NCBI RefSeq assembly: GCF_001590925.1 | Contig: NZ_BCTU01000005.1 | Coordinates: forward strand, 186,001 to 250,000 | Origin: Serratia plymuthica NBRC 102599 | Lineage (GTDB): Bacteria; Pseudomonadota; Gammaproteobacteria; Enterobacterales; Enterobacteriaceae | DNA length: 64,000 bases | Direction of reading: 5' to 3' | In this document: one piece after another, positions 29,648-39,255 of the stretch | Layout: each line of letters opens with the position of its first letter | Position numbering within the stretch: the first letter of the stretch is position 1 | The notes under the pieces: model-generated | Database searches by the model: none | What the model saw: the letters and a program-made list of their open reading frames with translations, nothing else | What the model was told of the DNA's origin: nothing | Position numbers and translations under genes: made by a program

Positions 29648-29792
29648 AGCGCCTCCTGTCATTGACTCGGTAGAGAGCCGAGGCTCCGATATCCCATCAG
29701 GGTTATATCGTTATGGTTAATTTTAGTTCAGAAACGCAGCGTTCGGACGGGGATATTGGCGGGAATGGCCCCGCTGCCGGGGCCTGAGGGGA

Positions 29793-30323
29793 TCAGCGCA
29801 CGCGCTGCACTTCAAACCACACATTGCAAACCGACAAAATCAGCGTATTGGCGTCTTTCACCAGCACGTTGTCGCCGGGTACGCCTTCGGTGCCTTGATC
29901 GGTAATGCCTTTAATCTCGGTGTCGGCGTGCTGGATTGTCACCCGCTCAACCGAAGGCGTGCTGATGCCCAGCATCGGGAAGTCAATGTAGGAACTGCTG
30001 CCGGAATTGTCCTCGACAAACTCCTGCGCCTCAACCGTGCTGAGGGTAGCCCCCTGATTTTTCAATGCAGTGCCGTTCCAGTTGAAGCCATCGGCCTTAT
30101 AACTGATTTTGCCGCCGACCAGGCTTTTTGCCTGCTGTTCGTCCCAGCAGCCCACTGTTTGCGTCGGCAAAATTTTGCTGACATGCCAGTTACCCAACAA
30201 TGTTTTGGGGATGGGCTCAACTGCTGCCTGCTGGCTCTGATCCGCCGCCTGCACCTGCACCGTCGATACGCAGGCCAACACCACCAACGGCAGCAGCGCC
30301 TTGCTCCAGATGTTAAATCGCAT
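29793..30323 (-). CDS. Secreted protein of unknown function
   Basis: 176 residues with a clear signal peptide (MRFNIWSKALLPLVVLACVS, cleavage near VQA). The mature part is small and probably beta-rich, has two cysteines (in VGCWDEQ and LSVCNVWF) that could pair, and the segments GNWHVSKI and ANTLILSVCN. I do not recognise the family. It is expected in the periplasm. It is divergent from nlpA, with a 275-bp shared promoter region. Confidence 0.7.
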   Translation of the reverse strand: MRFNIWSKALLPLVVLACVSTVQVQAADQSQQAAVEPIPKTLLGNWHVSKILPTQTVGCWDEQQAKSLVGGKISYKADGFNWNGTALKNQGATLSTVEAQEFVEDNSGSSSYIDFPMLGISTPSVERVTIQHADTEIKGITDQGTEGVPGDNVLVKDANTLILSVCNVWFEVQRVR

Positions 30324-30598
30324 TGTATTTTCCTTTCGTGAATTCTGCCCCTGCCGGGCCTGCGAACATCATAATAACCCGGTGGATCCGCAGTCAAAAC
30401 AAACCGGAGAACAGGGGCACAAACAGAGCAATCCGATTCCCATTATTTCACGATCGGCGACGCCTGAGCTTGCTCATAGCAAATCGCTATTAATCATAGT
30501 GAATCCGTCTTTTGTTTTATCCGGACGTTTACTTAGAGTCATCGTCACTGCTTATCCTGCAATAACCAGCAGGCTATTTTGAAAAGGACTCTGGGAAA

Positions 30599-31414
30599 AT
30601 GACATTTACGCTAAAAAAACTCGCCGCAACCTTGGCGGTAGCTGGTACCCTGCTGCTCACCGCCTGTGAGCCAGCGGATCAAGACAGCCATCATATTAAG
30701 GTCGGCATCAGCTCCGGCATCGATCAATCGATGTGGGCAGTGGTACAGAAGGTCGCCAAACAGAAGTACAACCTGGATGTGGAAGTGGTGACGTTCAATG
30801 ACTACGTACTGCCCAACGAGGCATTGAACAACGGCGATCTGGATATTAATGCCTTCCAGCACCGGCCTTACCTGGACAAGCAAATTCAGGAACGCGGCTA
30901 CAAGCTGGTCGCGGTGGGCAACACCTTCGTTTACCCGATAGCCGGTTATTCGAAAAAAATCACCTCGCTCAGCCAACTGCCGGACGGCGCGCAGATCGCC
31001 GTGCCGAACGATCCCACCAACCTCGGCCGCTCGCTGCTGCTGTTGCAAAAACAGGGGCTGATCGTTCTGAAAGACGGCGTCGGCTTGCTGCCTACCGCGT
31101 TGGATATCGTCGGTAACCCGAAGAAATTGAAAATCGTCGAGATCGAAGCGCCACAGTTGCCGCGCGCGCTGGACGATAAACAGGTCGCGCTGGCGATTAT
31201 CAATACCAACTACGCCAGCCAGATCGGCCTGTCACCGGCCAGGGACGGTCTGTTTGTCGAAGATAAAAACTCGCCTTACGTCAATATCTTCGCCACCCGC
31301 ATCGATAACAAAGACAACGAAAACGTAAAGGATTTGGTCAAGGCCTACCAGACCGATGAAGTGGCTGCCAGCGCAGCCGACATCTACAAGGGCGACGCGG
31401 TGAAGGGCTGGTAA
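30599..31414 (+). CDS. NlpA/MetQ-family lipoprotein, orphan binding protein
   Basis: 271 residues with signal peptide and lipobox LLTAC. The MetQ family is recognised by IKVGISSGIDQSMWAVVQKV, NEALNNGDLDINAFQHRPYL, AVPNDPTNLGRSLLLLQ and AIINTNYA. Relatives bind methionine or similar amino acids for the MetNI ABC transporter. No ATPase or permease for this class is nearby, so it resembles E. coli NlpA (lipoprotein-28) in being orphaned. It may feed the chromosomal MetNI system. Confidence 0.88.
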   Translation: MTFTLKKLAATLAVAGTLLLTACEPADQDSHHIKVGISSGIDQSMWAVVQKVAKQKYNLDVEVVTFNDYVLPNEALNNGDLDINAFQHRPYLDKQIQERGYKLVAVGNTFVYPIAGYSKKITSLSQLPDGAQIAVPNDPTNLGRSLLLLQKQGLIVLKDGVGLLPTALDIVGNPKKLKIVEIEAPQLPRALDDKQVALAIINTNYASQIGLSPARDGLFVEDKNSPYVNIFATRIDNKDNENVKDLVKAYQTDEVAASAADIYKGDAVKGW

Positions 31415-31440
31415 CGCCTTTTATAACGCCAGTGTCAACC

Positions 31441-31464
31441 AGGGCGCTGCATCAGCAGCGCCCT
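31441..31464. terminator. Hairpin between convergent nlpA-like gene and ABC operon
   Basis: Perfect stem AGGGCGCTGC-ATCA-GCAGCGCCCT. Position between convergent stops supports termination; T-runs are poor. Confidence 0.55.
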
Positions 31465-31482
31465 AACCTCAACCAGCCGGAG

Positions 31483-32403
31483 TCACTGCTTCGTCACGAA
31501 CTTTTGCATAGTGGCCGGCGTCACCAGTTCAAACGGGATCCAATAATACGGCTCCAGCTTTTCGCCTTTGATCATCCGTTGCGCTACGTCGACCGAGGCT
31601 TTGCCCTGGCCAACGGCGTCCTGGAATACCGTCACCTGCATCTTGCCGGAAGACAGCGCTTTCAGGCCGTCCGGGGTGGCGTCGATGCCGCCGATCAGCA
31701 CTTTGCTGTCACGCTTGCCGGCCTGCTGCAATGCCATGATCGCGCCAATCGCCATCTCGTCGTTGTTGGCGGCGACAATATCGATAAGTTCGCCGTTAGT
31801 GACCCAGTTCATCATCAAATCCATGCCTTCGCTGCGCGAGTAGTTGGCACTTTGCTTTTGCACGACCTTCATGTTCGGGTACTTCGCTACCACCTGCTCC
31901 ACGTCTTTGGTGCGTTGCAGCGCACCGGCATCGGTCAGATTACCGATCATGATCGCGACATTACCCTTGTAGTTCGCCAGGCGCGCCAACTCTTCCATTT
32001 GCAGGGTGCCGGACTCTTTCTCGTCGGAACCGACAAACACCACGCCGGAAGGCAACTTGCTGTCACCCGGCGTGCGGTTCACGTACACCAACGGAATGCC
32101 CGCCTTGGTCACCAGTTTAGTGATGGCCGGCGTACCCGCCGAATTAACCGGATCGACAATAATCGCGTCCACGCCGGCACTGATAAAGCTCTGCACCTGA
32201 TCGGTCTGGCGGCCTACGTCGCCACGTGCGTCCTCGAACTGCACGGTGATACCGCGCGCCTTGGCCTCTTTGTCTATCGAGTGGCGGATAATGGTCAGGA
32301 AGTTCTGGTCAAAATAGGCCATCGACACGCCGATGGTTTCCGCCAGCGCCGAGGTGGAACAGCTGAGCGCCGCCACCAGCACGATTTTTTTTAAGTATTT
32401 CAT
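31483..32403 (-). CDS. RbsB-type sugar ABC transporter binding protein (second of two)
   Basis: 306 residues with a signal peptide ending ALA. It is a periplasmic binding protein of the ribose/galactose type (TIGVSMAYFDQNFLTIIRHS, VDAIIVDPVNSAG, AANNDEMAIGAIMALQQAG). It is clearly paralogous to the protein at 35220 (shared IGVSMAYFD-NFLTI, NNDEMAIGAI-AL and VFQDA-GQG), roughly half identical by eye. It lies last in the operon, 64 bp after the permease. Inositol or rhizopine-like compounds are possible ligands for this subgroup, but the substrate cannot be named from sequence. Confidence 0.88.
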   Translation of the reverse strand: MKYLKKIVLVAALSCSTSALAETIGVSMAYFDQNFLTIIRHSIDKEAKARGITVQFEDARGDVGRQTDQVQSFISAGVDAIIVDPVNSAGTPAITKLVTKAGIPLVYVNRTPGDSKLPSGVVFVGSDEKESGTLQMEELARLANYKGNVAIMIGNLTDAGALQRTKDVEQVVAKYPNMKVVQKQSANYSRSEGMDLMMNWVTNGELIDIVAANNDEMAIGAIMALQQAGKRDSKVLIGGIDATPDGLKALSSGKMQVTVFQDAVGQGKASVDVAQRMIKGEKLEPYYWIPFELVTPATMQKFVTKQ

Positions 32404-32466
32404 GGTGATTCCCCAGAGATAAAAAAATACCGCCGGCCAGGTTGCTCCGGCGGAAATTCACGGCAA

Positions 32467-33495
32467 TCAGTGTTTTTTGCGGTTACGGTGCATGTCGATC
32501 GACACGGCGGCGACGATAATCACGCCTTTGATAATGTCCTGAATGTAGGAGTCCACGCCGATAAAGGTGAAGCCGCTTTTAATCAGCCCGAGGATCACCG
32601 CGCCGATCAACGTGCCGGTAATGCGCCCGACGCCGCCCATCAGGCTGCTGCCGCCAATCACCGCCGCGGCGATGGCGTCCAGTTCGTAAGACATCCCCAT
32701 GCTCGACTGGCCGCTGCTGACGCGTGCCGCCAGCACCACGCCCGCCAACCCCGCCAGACCGCCGGCGATGGTATACACCGTTACCAGGTATTTATTGACG
32801 TTGATGCCGGATACCCGGGCCGAGGTCATGTTGCCGCCGATGGCATAAATGTATTTACCATACCGGGTGTGTTTCAGCGCGATATGGAAAATCACCGCAA
32901 TGACCAGGAAGATGATCACCGGCATCGCGCCCTGGCCGATCGAGGTAAACCCGTCGGACAGGAAGCTGACCGGGTTACCCTGGGTGTAATACTGCGCCAG
33001 GCCGCGCGCCGACACCATCATGCCCAGAGTGGCGATAAAAGGCGGAATGCCGGTGCGGGTAATCAGGAAACCGTTGATGAAGCCGCAAACGATGCCCACC
33101 CCAATCCCCGCGCCGATCGGGATCGCCGCCGGTAAATCGAGCAGTGCCGGGTACATCGGTGAAATGCTGTCGGAGGTTTGCGCCAGGCTGGCCGCCACCA
33201 CCGCCGTCAGCGCAATCAGCGAGCCGGATGAAAGATCGATGCCGGTGGTGATAATGACCTGGGTAACGCCAACGGCGATAATGCCGATAATCGCCACCTG
33301 CAGCACGATCAGCAACAGCCGGTTGGGGTTCATCAGGAATGACTGATCGCGAATATACCAGCCGAGAATTTCGAATATCAGCGCGATGCCGATCATCACG
33401 ATAAAGATGCCGGTGTCTTTCGGCATTTTGCCGCTCAGGCCAGAGAACAGTGGCGCTTTACCCGCAAGCGGCTTCTCGATTTTTACATTACTCAT
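32467..33495 (-). CDS. RbsC-type sugar ABC transporter permease
   Basis: 342 residues with about ten membrane helices. Family signatures are IITTGIDLSSGSLIALTAVV (BPD_transp_2), TGIPPFIATLGMM and AAAVIGGSSLMGGVGRITGTLIGA. It forms the inner-membrane channel with the ATPase encoded 17 bp upstream. One permease gene implies a homodimer. Confidence 0.93.
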   Translation of the reverse strand: MSNVKIEKPLAGKAPLFSGLSGKMPKDTGIFIVMIGIALIFEILGWYIRDQSFLMNPNRLLLIVLQVAIIGIIAVGVTQVIITTGIDLSSGSLIALTAVVAASLAQTSDSISPMYPALLDLPAAIPIGAGIGVGIVCGFINGFLITRTGIPPFIATLGMMVSARGLAQYYTQGNPVSFLSDGFTSIGQGAMPVIIFLVIAVIFHIALKHTRYGKYIYAIGGNMTSARVSGINVNKYLVTVYTIAGGLAGLAGVVLAARVSSGQSSMGMSYELDAIAAAVIGGSSLMGGVGRITGTLIGAVILGLIKSGFTFIGVDSYIQDIIKGVIIVAAVSIDMHRNRKKH

Positions 33496-33512
33496 GGTGG
33501 TTCACCTTTGCG

Positions 33513-34997
33513 TTATTCAGAGGCCAGCGCCAGGATTTTTTCCTGATCCGCTTCTTCTTTATCCAAAATGCCGGTAATACGGCCGCCGTGCATGACCATC
33601 ACCCGATCGCTCATGCCGAGGATTTCCGGCAATTCCGAGGACACCAAAATAATGGCGACGCCACGGTTCGCCAGCTCGCTGATCAGGCGATAAATTTCCG
33701 CTTTCGCCCCCACGTCGATACCGCGCGTGGGCTCGTCGAGAATCAATATTTTCGGCTGTGCCAGCAGCCAGCGGGCGATAAGCACCTTCTGCTGATTACC
33801 GCCGCTCAGGTTATTGATGATTTGATCCATGGTCGGGGTTTTGATGTTGAGCTTTTTGATCTGCTCCATGCAGTCTTTGGCCATTTGCACATGGCTGACA
33901 AACCCGTTCTTGCCGATGTATTCCGACAGGTTGACGATACTCATGTTCTCGACCACCGACAGCACCAGAAACAACCCGGACTTTTTGCGATCTTCGGTCA
34001 GAAAGGCCAGCCCCAGCTCGATGGCCTTTGAGGGAGAATCAACCTTTGCCGCCTTACCCTCGATAAAGATGCTGCCACCGTCCGCCGGGTGCATGCCGAA
34101 CAAACTTTCCATCACCTCGCTGCGGCCTGCGCCCACCAACCCGGCGACGCCGAGGATCTCGCCGCGTTTAACGCTGAACGAAACATCGTGGAACCAGTCC
34201 GAACGCCGCAACCCTTCGACCCGCAGCACTTCCTCGCCGATATTGTTGTTGAACTTGGGGAACATTTGGGTCAGTTCGCGCCCCACCATCATGGTGATCA
34301 GCGACTGCTTGGTCAGGTTTTCCGTTTTATCGCAGGCGATAAAGGTGCCGTCGCGGAAAATACTCACTTCATCGGTGATGGCAAAAATCTCGTCCATCTT
34401 GTGGCTGATATAAATAATGCCTTTACCCTGTTCGCGCAGCTCGCGAATGATGGCGAACAGATGCCCGACCTCGCTCTCGGTCAGCGCCGAGGTGGGTTCG
34501 TCCATAATCAGGACGTCTGCGTTATAGGAAACCGCCTTGGCGATCTCCACCATTTGCTGGCTGGCGATGCTAAGTTCGCCGACCAGGGTCTCCGGTTTTA
34601 ACTTGATGTTCAGCCGTGCCAGCAGATCGCGGGTTTTCCTGTTCAGCTCGTCATGATTGACGAAGCCAAGCCGCACCGGTTCACGCCCCAGCCAGATGTT
34701 TTCCGCCACCGTCATGTAAGGCACCAGGTTAAGCTCCTGGTGAATCATGGAAATACCCGAATGCAGCGCCTGCAGCGTATCGCTGAAGATCACCGGCTCG
34801 CCTTTTATTTTAATGGTGCCTTCATCGGGGTGATAAATGCCGATTAAACATTTCATCAGCGTCGATTTACCCGCGCCGTTCTCCCCCATTAACGCGTGTA
34901 CGCTGCCTGGTTTGATTTTAATTGAGACCTTGTCCAACGCCTTCACGCCGGGAAACTGCTTACTGATGCCTTCAGCCTCAAGAACATAAGGATACAT
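33513..34997 (-). CDS. RbsA-type sugar ABC transporter ATPase, two ATPase domains
   Basis: 494 residues with duplicated ABC domains. The N-terminal domain has Walker A GENGAGKST and Walker B VLIMDEPTSAL; its signature segment reads LSIASQQMVEIAKA. The second has the degenerate A loop GLVGAGRSEVMES, the signature LSGGNQQKVLIARWL and Walker B ILILDEPTRGIDVG. This asymmetry is usual for the RbsA/MglA class. Downstream come the permease and one binding protein; the other binding protein lies upstream beyond a palindromic repeat. Confidence 0.95.
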   Translation of the reverse strand: MYPYVLEAEGISKQFPGVKALDKVSIKIKPGSVHALMGENGAGKSTLMKCLIGIYHPDEGTIKIKGEPVIFSDTLQALHSGISMIHQELNLVPYMTVAENIWLGREPVRLGFVNHDELNRKTRDLLARLNIKLKPETLVGELSIASQQMVEIAKAVSYNADVLIMDEPTSALTESEVGHLFAIIRELREQGKGIIYISHKMDEIFAITDEVSIFRDGTFIACDKTENLTKQSLITMMVGRELTQMFPKFNNNIGEEVLRVEGLRRSDWFHDVSFSVKRGEILGVAGLVGAGRSEVMESLFGMHPADGGSIFIEGKAAKVDSPSKAIELGLAFLTEDRKKSGLFLVLSVVENMSIVNLSEYIGKNGFVSHVQMAKDCMEQIKKLNIKTPTMDQIINNLSGGNQQKVLIARWLLAQPKILILDEPTRGIDVGAKAEIYRLISELANRGVAIILVSSELPEILGMSDRVMVMHGGRITGILDKEEADQEKILALASE

Positions 34998-35074
34998 ACT
35001 GATAACCTCCGCCGTTCGTCAATGCATCCCTGCCGTATTTACCGCCGTGTGCCGGGTAAATACGGCAAGGGATA

Positions 35075-35201
35075 TATACCCGTCGCCTTTCAAACTGCAG
35101 CGTTGTTACCTGCTCTTGCTTACCCCAGTGACTTACTAAAGTAAGCGCCTGGGGATTAGCAAGCTGGGCGCCTAGCTGCAGCATGAAATTCATAGGGTAT
35201 A
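35075..35201. repeat. Full 127-bp palindromic repeat between binding protein 1 and the ABC ATPase gene
   Basis: Ends TATACCC and GGGTATA, subterminal CTGCAGC and GCTGCAG, and a central long inverted repeat (CTTGCTTACCCCAG with CTGGGGATTAGCAAG, inner ACTTACT/AGTAAG). The whole element could fold into one long hairpin. It has the form of an enterobacterial intergenic palindrome of the ERIC/YPAL kind, without any coding capacity. Placed inside the operon, it may affect the mRNA ratio between binding protein and transporter. Confidence 0.75.
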
Positions 35202-35219
35202 GCCGCGCTGCTTTAACGC

Positions 35220-36149
35220 TTATTTTCTGTTCTTGTCGGCGAATTCCTGATAATTGGCCTTGGTGATCAGCTGATACGGGATCAGGACGTTGCTTTCCAC
35301 CTTCTCGCCTTTCACCAATTGAATGGCGGTTTGCACCGCGCCCTCACCCTGGCCTTTGGCGTCCTGGAATACGCTCAGCGCCAGATCGCCCTTCTTGATG
35401 AACTCTAGCGCGTCCGGAGTGCCGTCAACGCCGGCCACCAGCACGCCGGTTTTCTTCGCCTGCTTCAGCGCCAGGATCGCGCCGATGGCCATTTCGTCGT
35501 TATTGGAGGCAATGGCATCAATTTGCTGACCGGTCAGCACCCAGTCGGTGGTAATGTCGACGGCTTCTTTACGGCCCCACTTGGCGGTTTGTTTATCGAG
35601 GATTTTGATGCCGGGGTATTTGGCCGCCACCTCTTCCACACCGCGAGTACGGTCGCGGGTCGCTTCATTGGACAGTTCCCCCATCAGAATCATCACGTTG
35701 CCCTTGCCGTTCATCAGCTTGGCCAACTCTTCCATCTGTAGTTTGCCGGCCAGTTTGGAGTCTGAGCCCACGTAGGCCATGCCCGCCGGCAGCGTGACTT
35801 CCGGGCGACGGTTAACGAACACCAATGGGATCTTGGCGCTTTCCGCCAGTTTGATCATCGGTTTCACGCCCTGGGTATCGACCGGGTTGAGGATGATGGC
35901 GTCGACGCCCTGACTGACAAAGTTCTCGACCTGTTGAATTTGCTGGGCAATATCCCCTTTGGCATCTTCAAACTGACCGCTGACGTTGCCGTCCGCCTTC
36001 ATTTTGTTCTGCATTGACTGGCGCAGGATGGTGAGGAAGTTGTCATCGAAATAAGCCATTGAAACGCCGATCTTGATGTCTTTCGCCAACACGCTGGCCG
36101 GCAACATGCACATCAGTACCGAGGTGACGATCAGTTTCTTCAGCTTCAT
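35220..36149 (-). CDS. RbsB-type sugar ABC transporter binding protein (first of two)
   Basis: 309 residues with a signal peptide (MKLKKLIVTSVLMCMLPASV, cleavage after LAK or SVLA). The fold is the same as that of the protein at 31483, with IKIGVSMAYFDDNFLTILRQ, VDAIILNPVDTQG and SNNDEMAIGAILALKQAK. It is the first gene of the transporter operon, so it is probably made in greatest amount. Two paralogous binding proteins for one ATPase/permease suggest two related ligands. Confidence 0.88.
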   Translation of the reverse strand: MKLKKLIVTSVLMCMLPASVLAKDIKIGVSMAYFDDNFLTILRQSMQNKMKADGNVSGQFEDAKGDIAQQIQQVENFVSQGVDAIILNPVDTQGVKPMIKLAESAKIPLVFVNRRPEVTLPAGMAYVGSDSKLAGKLQMEELAKLMNGKGNVMILMGELSNEATRDRTRGVEEVAAKYPGIKILDKQTAKWGRKEAVDITTDWVLTGQQIDAIASNNDEMAIGAILALKQAKKTGVLVAGVDGTPDALEFIKKGDLALSVFQDAKGQGEGAVQTAIQLVKGEKVESNVLIPYQLITKANYQEFADKNRK

Positions 36150-36683
36150 GTTCTGTACCCTTTAATCGTTAGAATGAAGATGCCTGTTGATTTGACAGCT
36201 AATGAAAAATATTTTTTACATTCAAACAACAATCCGGTCGGTGTTATCCCTTTGATACGGCAGATTTACCGCTTTTTCTGCGTATTCGGGCGGTGTGTAA
36301 AATTTTGATCGATATCTCAAAATAGAATAAAAACAACAGATTGAAATATACACCTTGGCGGTAAATTCAGGTCTTCACGCCATTATCAAATGTTTATTTC
36401 ATAATTGAGATTATTGAAACTTTTTAACTCAAACAAGCGAAACATGCGTTTTGGAATGACCAAGTAACAAAAACATGACACGGATCTAACAAATGGCGTA
36501 AAAGCCATCAGCCCTGTGCCGGCTTTACTGCGCTCAGCCGCAGTTAACGCCCGCAGCAATAGAAAATGGCGCGCAGGTTTCTCAGTAAATGTGCGAGCGA
36601 GCGCGCAGTTTGCGGTTTCCCCATTTCGTGCCCATGCTTACTCAGCGATACTGGATATATCCCTATTTTCAGGAGGATCTGAC
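36150..36683. promoter_or_regulatory. Divergent control region between sugar transporter and aldolase, with inverted repeat
   Basis: 534 bp, AT-rich in its left 330 bp. It contains the inverted repeat ATTTTGA-N8-TCAAAAT (36302-36323), a candidate operator for a regulator shared by both directions, and other AT-rich dyads near 36385-36420. The right part (36500-36680) is GC-rich and translates to nothing recognisable. AGGAGG at 36671 serves the aldolase. Confidence 0.45.
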
Positions 36684-37526
36684 ATGCAGCTCAGCAGTAA
36701 GGTACGGATGAACCGGCTGTTTAATAACGGCAAATGCCTCGATGTGGCGATCGACCACGGCATCGCCAATGAACCGGATTTTTTGATCGGCCTGGAGGAT
36801 ATCGAACGGGTCATGGGCAGCTTGATCGCCGCCCGGCCGGATGCCATTCAGGTTAATTACGGCCAGGCGGATTTGCTGCAACGCTCGCCGCAGCGCGACA
36901 AACCGGCGCTGGTGATGCGCACCGACGTCGGCAATGCCTATAACGCCGCCCGCCACCGCGAAATGTGGGCGGTGCTGCATAACCCGGACGCACCGATCCT
37001 CGCCGCGCTGCAAATGGATGCCGCAGCGGTGGTGGTGAATCTGTACCTGATCCCCGATGAGCCGGGCATTTTCCGCCAGTGCGTGGAAAACATCGGCCGA
37101 CTGCGGCATGCCTGCGATCGCTACGCCATGCCGCTGATGATCGAACCGCTGGTGATGGCCCCGCCCGGCCAGGGCGCCGCTTACGGCTCGCTGGGCGATG
37201 TGGAAAAAATGGTGCCTCTGGTACGGCTGGCGCGTGAACTGGGCGCCGACATTATCAAGGCCGATCCGACCGAGCGGGTGGACGATTTTCACCGCATAGT
37301 GGAAGCGGCACGCTGCCCGACGCTGGTGCGCGGCGGCGGCAAAGGCGAACTGGGCGCGGTGCTGGAGAAGTCCGCCGCACTGATGGCGCAAGGCGCATCC
37401 GGCATGGTGTATGGCCGTAACGTTTATCAGCACAGCAACCCGTCAAAAGTGGTCAGTGCGCTAATGGCGATCATCCACCAGGGCGCCAGCGGCCAGCAGG
37501 CGCTGGAAATCTACCATCAGCCCTGA
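36684..37526 (+). CDS. LsrF/DhnA-like class I aldolase
   Basis: 280 residues from the ATG at 36684, chosen because AGGAGG lies 8 bases before it; upstream in-frame codons add an unrelated sequence. It is a TIM-barrel aldolase of the DeoC/FbaB/LsrF type: CLDVAIDHGIANEPDFLIG at the N-terminus, the Schiff-base lysine probably in GADIIKADPTERVDDF, and phosphate loops LVRGGGKGE and GASGMVYGRNVYQ. It probably cleaves a phosphorylated sugar derived from the substrate of the divergent transporter. Substrate unknown. Confidence 0.8.
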   Translation: MQLSSKVRMNRLFNNGKCLDVAIDHGIANEPDFLIGLEDIERVMGSLIAARPDAIQVNYGQADLLQRSPQRDKPALVMRTDVGNAYNAARHREMWAVLHNPDAPILAALQMDAAAVVVNLYLIPDEPGIFRQCVENIGRLRHACDRYAMPLMIEPLVMAPPGQGAAYGSLGDVEKMVPLVRLARELGADIIKADPTERVDDFHRIVEAARCPTLVRGGGKGELGAVLEKSAALMAQGASGMVYGRNVYQHSNPSKVVSALMAIIHQGASGQQALEIYHQP

Positions 37527-37649
37527 AGGCGGCTTTTGTAACTAAAATAATCCCTCACCCGGCGGCGGCATGTTATAACCTGCTGCCGGTCACTGCCCTG
37601 TAGCCTATTCCCCGCAAGAATCGTTGATATCGCCATTCGGAGAACCGCC

Positions 37650-39251
37650 ATGCCCAAACAACGGATCCCACTGAAGCTTAGCACCACGCTCACGCTGATG
37701 GTGTCCGCCATTATTGCTTCGGTGCTGCTGGTGGTGTTCGCGCTGTTTTTTGTGCAGATGAACCAAGAGGGGCAAGATCAGTTACAGCAAAAAGCCATGG
37801 CGATTGCCAATACGCTGGCGCTCTCTTCCACCGTGGTCGAGGGCCTTGAGCGTCAGGATCGCAGCGGCGAAATCCAGCGCTTTGCCGAGCAGGTGCGTAA
37901 GCAGAACGAGCTGTTGTTCGTGGTGGTGGTCGATATGAAAGGCATCCGTTTCTCGCACCCCAAACCCTGGCGCATCGGCCAGCATTTTATCGGCGAGGAT
38001 CTGGAGCCGGCGCTGCACGGCAAAACCAACAGCGCCATCACTCGCGGCTCACTGGGGCCATCATTGCGGGTTTTTGTCCCGGTCTATGACGCGCAGCGGC
38101 AGCAGATCGGCGTGGTGTCGCTCGGCATCGCACTGGATACCGTACGCCGGGTGGTGGGCGAAAGTCGCTGGATTATTTACTGGACCATAGCCTTCGCCGC
38201 GCTGGTCGGCACGCTCGGCACCTTCTTCCTGGTGAGAGCGCTGAAGCGCATCATGCTCGGCTTTGAACCCTACGAAATTTCCAACCTGTTCGAACAACGC
38301 AACGCCATGCTGCAGTCCATTAAAGAAGGCGTGATTGCGGTCGATAATCAATCGCGCATCACCATCGTCAACGACGAAGCCAAACGGCTGCTGCGTCAAT
38401 GCGGGCCGCTTGAGAATTTGCTGCTGGAATCTGCCAGCAAGCATTGGCCGGCCCTGTTGCATCTGGCGGAGGTGCTGGCCAGTGGCAAGCCGCTGCGCGA
38501 CCGGCAGATTAATTTTAACGGCAGCGAGCTGTTAACCAATACCGTGCCGGTGATCGTCAAAGGCCAGGTTATCGGCGCCATCGCCACCTTCCGCGATAAA
38601 ACCGAGGTCAGCCAGTTGGTGCAGCGCCTGAGCGGTATGGCGCACTACGCCGACGCTCTGCGCGTACAGTCGCATGAGTTTATGAACAAGCTGCATGTGA
38701 TCCTCGGTATGTTGCACATGAAGGCTTACCAGCAGTTGGAAAACTACATCATCAACACTGCCAGCAACTATCAGGAAGAAATCGGCGCACTGCTGCGCAA
38801 GATCCAGTCGCCGGAGGTCGCGGGCTTCTTTATCGGCAAGATCAGCCGCGCCCATGAGGCCGGCATTGAGCTGACCATTGATGAGGCCAGCCTGCTGCCG
38901 GAAACCGACGATGCGGAAACCACCCATGTGCTGATCAGCGTGCTGGGCAATCTGATTGAAAACGCCATCGACGCCATCGACGGCGTTGAAGGGCATGAGA
39001 TCAACCTGAGCTTCCATCACAATGAGGATCGCTTACACTGTGTTGTCAGTGATGACGGCCCCGGTATCGATCCGGCTATCGGCGCGCGTATTTTTGAGCA
39101 AGGGTTTTCCACTAAAGGGCCGGGGCGCGGTATTGGGCTGGCGCTGATCCGCAGCAGCCTGGAAAAGCTGGGCGGCAGCATTGATTTCGACTCTGAACCG
39201 GGTGAGCTAACCCAATTTTTTGTGCATATTCCCTATCGGGCCAAGGACTGA
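37650..39251 (+). CDS. CitA/DcuS-family sensor histidine kinase
   Basis: 533 residues. Membrane helices at about 12-36 and 174-195 enclose a periplasmic PAS-like (CACHE) sensor. A cytoplasmic PAS domain (about 215-320) follows, then a CitA-type H-box with probable phosphorylated His342 in SHEFMNKLH, N-box LGNLIENAIDAI, and G-boxes DDGPGID and GRGIGLALIR. Family members sense citrate or C4-dicarboxylates. No citrate or succinate genes are adjacent; the neighbour is the aldolase 123 bp upstream. The response regulator follows 4 bp later. Confidence 0.9.
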   Translation: MPKQRIPLKLSTTLTLMVSAIIASVLLVVFALFFVQMNQEGQDQLQQKAMAIANTLALSSTVVEGLERQDRSGEIQRFAEQVRKQNELLFVVVVDMKGIRFSHPKPWRIGQHFIGEDLEPALHGKTNSAITRGSLGPSLRVFVPVYDAQRQQIGVVSLGIALDTVRRVVGESRWIIYWTIAFAALVGTLGTFFLVRALKRIMLGFEPYEISNLFEQRNAMLQSIKEGVIAVDNQSRITIVNDEAKRLLRQCGPLENLLLESASKHWPALLHLAEVLASGKPLRDRQINFNGSELLTNTVPVIVKGQVIGAIATFRDKTEVSQLVQRLSGMAHYADALRVQSHEFMNKLHVILGMLHMKAYQQLENYIINTASNYQEEIGALLRKIQSPEVAGFFIGKISRAHEAGIELTIDEASLLPETDDAETTHVLISVLGNLIENAIDAIDGVEGHEINLSFHHNEDRLHCVVSDDGPGIDPAIGARIFEQGFSTKGPGRGIGLALIRSSLEKLGGSIDFDSEPGELTQFFVHIPYRAKD

Positions 39252-39255
39252 ACCC

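Noticed and set aside
36516-36683. N-terminal extension of the aldolase from the ATG at 36516
   Set aside because: The 56 extra residues resemble nothing in the family, while AGGAGG sits correctly before the ATG at 36684.
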